Below are positions 60,633 to 64,000 of a stretch of 64,000 nucleotides of DNA, piece after piece. The notes below the pieces were generated by a model, which saw only the letters and a program-made list of their open reading frames with translations, made no database searches and was not told the DNA's origin. Position 1 is the stretch's first letter, and every line of letters begins with the position of its first letter. A program made the translations under genes and the position numbers. This stretch comes from an uncultured Prevotella sp. (GTDB lineage: Bacteria; Bacteroidota; Bacteroidia; Bacteroidales; Bacteroidaceae): NCBI GenBank assembly GCA_900322035.1, contig ONYL01000001.1:186001-250000 (forward strand). The letters are read 5' to 3'.

Positions 60633-61356
60633 ACTATCCATAGTCACTGTAACCTACAATGCTGAAAATTTAGTTGAAGATACGATCAAGAGTATCATCG
60701 AACAAGATTTTTCGGACATGGAATACATCGTTATTGATGGTAAAAGCACAGACCGCACATTGGACATCATCAACCACTATGCCTCCAGCATACAAACCAT
60801 TGTAAGCGAACCTGATAGAGGTATTTTCGATGCAATGAACAAAGCACTCCGATTCGTTAAGGGGGAATGGGTTTATTTTCTCAATGCCGGTGACCTGTTT
60901 GCGAGCAGCAACGTCCTGAAGTCTATTCCCTGGAAGGATCTCGACAATAAAATCGCATTCTATGGAGACATGATTTACGTGCGCGGTAGCAATGAGAAGT
61001 TTAGTCAGTCGCGACCTGTATCATTTCTTCATGAAAGTATGCCAGCAAGCCATCAGGCTTTTTTCGTAAAAAGCGAGGCTGCAAAAAAGATAGGTTTTGA
61101 CCTACAATACAAATACGCCTCTGACTATAATATGATGTTGAGACTTATTACTACGCACGGTGACGCATCATTTGCACATATTCCCTTGACTATTGCTAAA
61201 TATGAGGCCGAGGAAGGTTTCTCGTCGCGCTATCCTAATGATGTTTTCGGTGAGGTAATCGCCATTCGTTCCCATATAAAAAAGGACATAGTCTGGTACT
61301 GGGATTTAGTGAAATACAAACTGAAAAAGAGGCTTCATTACAAGTCATGCCGCTGA
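60619..61356 (+). CDS. Glycosyltransferase family 2 (WcaE-like)
   Basis: A 245-residue GT-A enzyme with VTVTYNAENLVEDTIKSII, YIVIDGKSTDRTLDII and SEPDRGIFDAMNKAL, the pattern of WcaE/colanic-acid type transferases; the DGxSTD motif replaces the common DDGS. FLNAGDLF stands at the metal-binding position. A late SHQAFFVKSEAAKKIGFDLQYKYASDYN segment is also typical. It acts in repeat-unit assembly, with donor unknown. Confidence 0.88.
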   Translation: MSNVKLSIVTVTYNAENLVEDTIKSIIEQDFSDMEYIVIDGKSTDRTLDIINHYASSIQTIVSEPDRGIFDAMNKALRFVKGEWVYFLNAGDLFASSNVLKSIPWKDLDNKIAFYGDMIYVRGSNEKFSQSRPVSFLHESMPASHQAFFVKSEAAKKIGFDLQYKYASDYNMMLRLITTHGDASFAHIPLTIAKYEAEEGFSSRYPNDVFGEVIAIRSHIKKDIVWYWDLVKYKLKKRLHYKSCR

Positions 61357-61378
61357 CCAACAACTATTGTTCAATTCT

Positions 61379-62611
61379 ATGAAATTATACAATATGAATA
61401 ACTTGGACCTCCAGCCTCTCAATATTCTGTTTATCGCATCATATTATGTCCCCTACATGATAGGAGGAGCCGAAAAAATGCTCAAGATTCACGCCGAGTC
61501 TTTGGCCCAGCGTGGCCATCATGTAACTATAGCCACACTTGGTCCACAATCGGGTATTGTAAAAGAATCGCCCGTCAATGGAGTTGACATCATTCGCATG
61601 CCTGTTAGGAACCTTTTCTGGCCTTTAGAAACGAGGAAGAGTTATATTCAGAAAATTTCTTGGCATCTTATCGATTGTTATAATCCCATGCACTTCCATG
61701 ACCTCAAGCAAGTCATACGTGAAGTACGCCCTCAGTTGGTTATTTGTGAAAGTATTGCCGGTTGGTCTCCTGCCATCTGGAAGGAGATAGCCTCTTTCAA
61801 TCTTCCTGTTCTACAGTTCGTACACGATCAGTCTTTTCTTTGTGGGAAAGGAATAATGTTCAAGAATGGGCATTATTGTTCAAAGCCATGCTTAGATTGC
61901 AGGATTCTTCGTCTTGGCTATCTGATCTCCAGCCGTTACGTAAGTCATTTCATCTTTGTCTCGCATTCTCAACAGCAATTTTATAAGGAATGCCATTTTC
62001 CTAAAGTTCCTTCAACAGTAATATACAATGCCGAACCTCTTTCTTTGGAGAAGAAAAATGAGATTTGGAATCCTACAAAGGTTATGAGGATAGGAATATT
62101 GGGCACTCTCACGCGCCACAAAGGACTATTAAATTTGATTAAGGCTTTCAAACTCCTAAAGGGTAGATTTGAACTCTTTGTAGGGGGAAACTTCGGTTCC
62201 GAGGCTTTTCACAATGAGACTCTTCTGTTAGTGGATGACGACCCACGCATTCATTTAATGGGACGAGTCAACTCCGACGATTTCTTCAGGCACATGGATT
62301 TAACGGTCGTACCATCCTTATGGTTTGAAAGTTTCGGTTTAGTTGCTGTCGAATCCTGCGCCAAACAAGTGCCTATTGTTGTATCAAATTTTGGCGGGCT
62401 GACAGAAATAGTCCAAGAAGGTATTAATGGTCTTTCGTGCGATACGACAAATATCAAGTCCTTGGCCATGACAATTCAAAAAATTCACGATGACGAGCAG
62501 CTTTACAAGCGTTTAGTCGAGGGTACACACAGCTCCATAGCTAAATTTATCGATGTCAATGGTATGACTGACCAAATAGAACTCTTAAGTCAGAGTGTAC
62601 TGAAGCGATAA
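61379..62611 (+). CDS. Glycosyltransferase family 4 (GT-B)
   Basis: A 410-residue GT-B transferase. IASYYVPYMIGGAEKMLKIHAESLAQRGHHV at the start is the usual first Rossmann segment; the donor site is VPSLWFESFGLVAVESCA, followed by PIVVSNFGGLTEIV. A Cys-rich insert (FLCGKGIMFKNGHYCSKPCLDCRIL, about residues 158-182) stands between the domains and could bind a metal. An upstream TTG at 61367 is in frame, but the ATG at 61379 is a better start. Confidence 0.88.
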   Translation: MKLYNMNNLDLQPLNILFIASYYVPYMIGGAEKMLKIHAESLAQRGHHVTIATLGPQSGIVKESPVNGVDIIRMPVRNLFWPLETRKSYIQKISWHLIDCYNPMHFHDLKQVIREVRPQLVICESIAGWSPAIWKEIASFNLPVLQFVHDQSFLCGKGIMFKNGHYCSKPCLDCRILRLGYLISSRYVSHFIFVSHSQQQFYKECHFPKVPSTVIYNAEPLSLEKKNEIWNPTKVMRIGILGTLTRHKGLLNLIKAFKLLKGRFELFVGGNFGSEAFHNETLLLVDDDPRIHLMGRVNSDDFFRHMDLTVVPSLWFESFGLVAVESCAKQVPIVVSNFGGLTEIVQEGINGLSCDTTNIKSLAMTIQKIHDDEQLYKRLVEGTHSSIAKFIDVNGMTDQIELLSQSVLKR

Positions 62612-62667
62612 AAATTATCGTACTTTAAATGACAAAGAGAAAATCATCGATCAAAAAACAGAATCAT

Positions 62668-63723
62668 ATGAAAATAGCAATAGATTGCCGTCTTATTGGT
62701 TCCAGTGGCATAGGAACCTTTATTGAGAATGTTGCTTATTATATCACTTTGAATACTACTGATAAATTCGTCCTGATAGGCAACCCTCAACAACTTAAAA
62801 ATTTTGCCCATAGAGAAAATTGCTCTATAGTACCCTGCTCATACAAACCGTTCACAATAAAAGAGCTATTTGCCTTTCCTACAAAAGAGGTTAACCGGTG
62901 CGATGCTTTTTTCACTCCAAACTTCAATATCCCTTTCGGCATTCATGTCCCCATTTACTCAATGGTTCATGACATTGTATTCTTAGACATCACAGGAATC
63001 AACTCATGGATTGGCCGTTTGATCCGAAGTCTGTTCATTCGAAGGGCTTTGAAAATCTCCAAAGCCATATTCACAGTTTCATACTTCACGCGTGGACGCA
63101 TCTTAGACTATTTCCATCCAAGTGTTCCCATCCATGTCGTATACAATGGCGTTTCCAAAGAATTGCTTCAATACAAATCCCAACCCGAAAAAACTGAGTC
63201 TTACATCATGTTCCTTGGTAACCTGAAAAAACACAAAGGAATACAAACGCTCATCAAAGCCTATAATAAGGGAAGGGATGAAGGGCTTTTCAACGACAGG
63301 CTCTATATTGTCGGTCGGCTCAACTTTCGAGTAAATGACCCGTTCATAGAAAAGCTATCCCATGACAATAATCCAAACATACGTTTCATTACGGATGCTG
63401 ATAACGCTGAGGTTTATCGTCTGATTGCTTCCGCACGAATGCTTGTATCACCTTCTTTCTACGAAGGATTTGGCTTAACTCCCCTCGAAGCCTTGTATCT
63501 TGGTACGCCCGTCATCGTCTCCGATATACCTGCTCACCAGGAAATATACAGAGATTCTCCAGCTGTGTTTTTCCACACTGGAAATGCAGACGATCTGGCC
63601 GACAAGATATCAAAGATAAAAAAATATAAAATAGATGCTAAAAAATGGATCTCTGACCATTACAGCTATGAAAAAACGGCAGCATCCATTATGAGAATTA
63701 TCAAAAGTGACAAACATGCATGA
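62668..63723 (+). CDS. Glycosyltransferase family 4 (mannosyltransferase-like)
   Basis: A 351-residue GT-B transferase opening MKIAIDCRLIGSSGIGTFIENV, with FLGNLKKHKGIQTLIKAY and the donor motif VSPSFYEGFGLTPLEALYLGTPVIVSDIPAHQE, close to mannosyltransferase B-type proteins. An in-frame ATG at 62629 would add 13 basic residues. The gene ends the polysaccharide run and is followed by a terminator, so no later cluster gene is seen here. Confidence 0.88.
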   Translation: MKIAIDCRLIGSSGIGTFIENVAYYITLNTTDKFVLIGNPQQLKNFAHRENCSIVPCSYKPFTIKELFAFPTKEVNRCDAFFTPNFNIPFGIHVPIYSMVHDIVFLDITGINSWIGRLIRSLFIRRALKISKAIFTVSYFTRGRILDYFHPSVPIHVVYNGVSKELLQYKSQPEKTESYIMFLGNLKKHKGIQTLIKAYNKGRDEGLFNDRLYIVGRLNFRVNDPFIEKLSHDNNPNIRFITDADNAEVYRLIASARMLVSPSFYEGFGLTPLEALYLGTPVIVSDIPAHQEIYRDSPAVFFHTGNADDLADKISKIKKYKIDAKKWISDHYSYEKTAASIMRIIKSDKHA

Positions 63724-63790
63724 TGATAGAGCAGGCTTATCAAGAAATCGAAAGGGTGTAAATTACAGACAGTTATACCCATATCGTAAA

Positions 63791-63824
63791 AAAGGCTGCC
63801 AACCATTAGGGTCGACAGCCTTTT
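63791..63824. terminator. Terminator at the end of the polysaccharide cluster
   Basis: AAAGGCTG (63791-63798) pairs with CAGCCTTT (63815-63822), with AAAA before and TTATTT after. It separates the last glycosyltransferase from a convergent gene and could act both ways. Confidence 0.75.
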
Positions 63825-63862
63825 ATTTCTCTCTATTCTTCTAATAATCTTCAGTCTCTTTA

Positions 63863-64000
63863 TTACTTCACCAAGCCACGGTTCACGAGCGTGGTCTTGA
63901 GCAGCAACTTGTATTTCTCCAGTTGCTTGTTGGTAAGAATATAGCTCATATACTTGAGATCCTTGCCCACAGCCTTGTAAACCAAATCGCTCTTCTCTGA
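63863..64000 (-). CDS. C-terminal end of a hypothetical protein (starts outside the window)
   Basis: The last 45 codons before a TAA at 63865-63863. The visible end reads SDLVYKAVGKDLKYMSYILT and LEKYKLLLKTTLVNRGLVK. The KDLKYMSYxLTxxQxxKYxxLLxTTLxNRGL pattern recalls a small Prevotella/Bacteroidales secreted protein family of unknown function; that is from memory. Start and N terminus cannot be judged. Confidence 0.6.
   Translation of the reverse strand, partial: SEKSDLVYKAVGKDLKYMSYILTNKQLEKYKLLLKTTLVNRGLVK

Overview
The window reads as a chromosomal segment of a Prevotella-like member of the Bacteroidales. Evidence: promoters of the Bacteroidetes type (TTTG, about 20 bp, TAnnTTTG) in front of many genes; a tmRNA whose tag reads GERNYALAA; Bacteroidales gene neighbourhoods (sigma-54 activator, lptE, TPR protein, secG; VorDBAC ferredoxin oxidoreductase; DUF4837 and DUF4922 proteins); and secreted proteins ending in a YDLxGRRL tail. 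No phage, insertion sequence or CRISPR array was recognised.

Layout. 1-2.4 kb: a copper locus with the 5' part of a copA-type P-ATPase, a CopZ-like chaperone, an AraC regulator carrying its own heavy-metal-associated (HMA) domain, and an OsmC-family protein. 2.7-13.6 kb: housekeeping and stress genes, including a J-domain protein, aguAB agmatine catabolism, a FetAB-like ABC exporter, a lipoprotein nuclease, a NIF3-type protein, DAHP synthase/chorismate mutase and a broken tyrA. 13.8-20.6 kb (minus strand): alanine symporter, VorDBAC 2-oxoacid oxidoreductase, folD and an ffh interrupted by a deletion. 20.9-28 kb (minus): ftsH, ampG and a 1269-residue fusion of glycosyltransferase, DUF4922 (HIT-like) and SpoIID/LytB domains. 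28.5-35.8 kb: rlmN, a DUF4837 lipoprotein, pdxA, a YbhN-like membrane protein, a sigma-54 activator, lptE, a TPR protein and secG. 35.9-43.1 kb (minus): a second copper/silver locus (Cys-rich small protein, CusA-type RND pump, TolC-family channel, CusB-type adaptor, secreted HMA protein). 43.6-50.5 kb: tRNA-His, two paralogous secreted proteins, a patatin-like phospholipase, two very small genes and tmRNA. 50.6-63.7 kb: an AT-richer exopolysaccharide cluster with two reversed GT2 genes, Wza, Wzz, flippase, polymerase and four more glycosyltransferases. The window ends inside a small minus-strand hypothetical gene.

Connections. The two copper loci share more than function: each carries, about 200-220 bp upstream of its minus-strand operon, an array of 22-bp tandem repeats of the same sequence family in the same orientation. 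The HMA domains of CopA, CopZ and the AraC regulator all place the Cys pair at residues 12 and 15. This suggests a common regulon with an unusual upstream repeat element, but the repeats could also be a generic intergenic minisatellite.

Cautions. Three internal deletions (two in tyrA, one in the essential gene ffh) leave the flanking coding sequence intact. The ffh deletion in particular suggests an assembly or sequencing problem rather than biology. Family assignments are from recognition of motifs and remembered family features; no searches were run.
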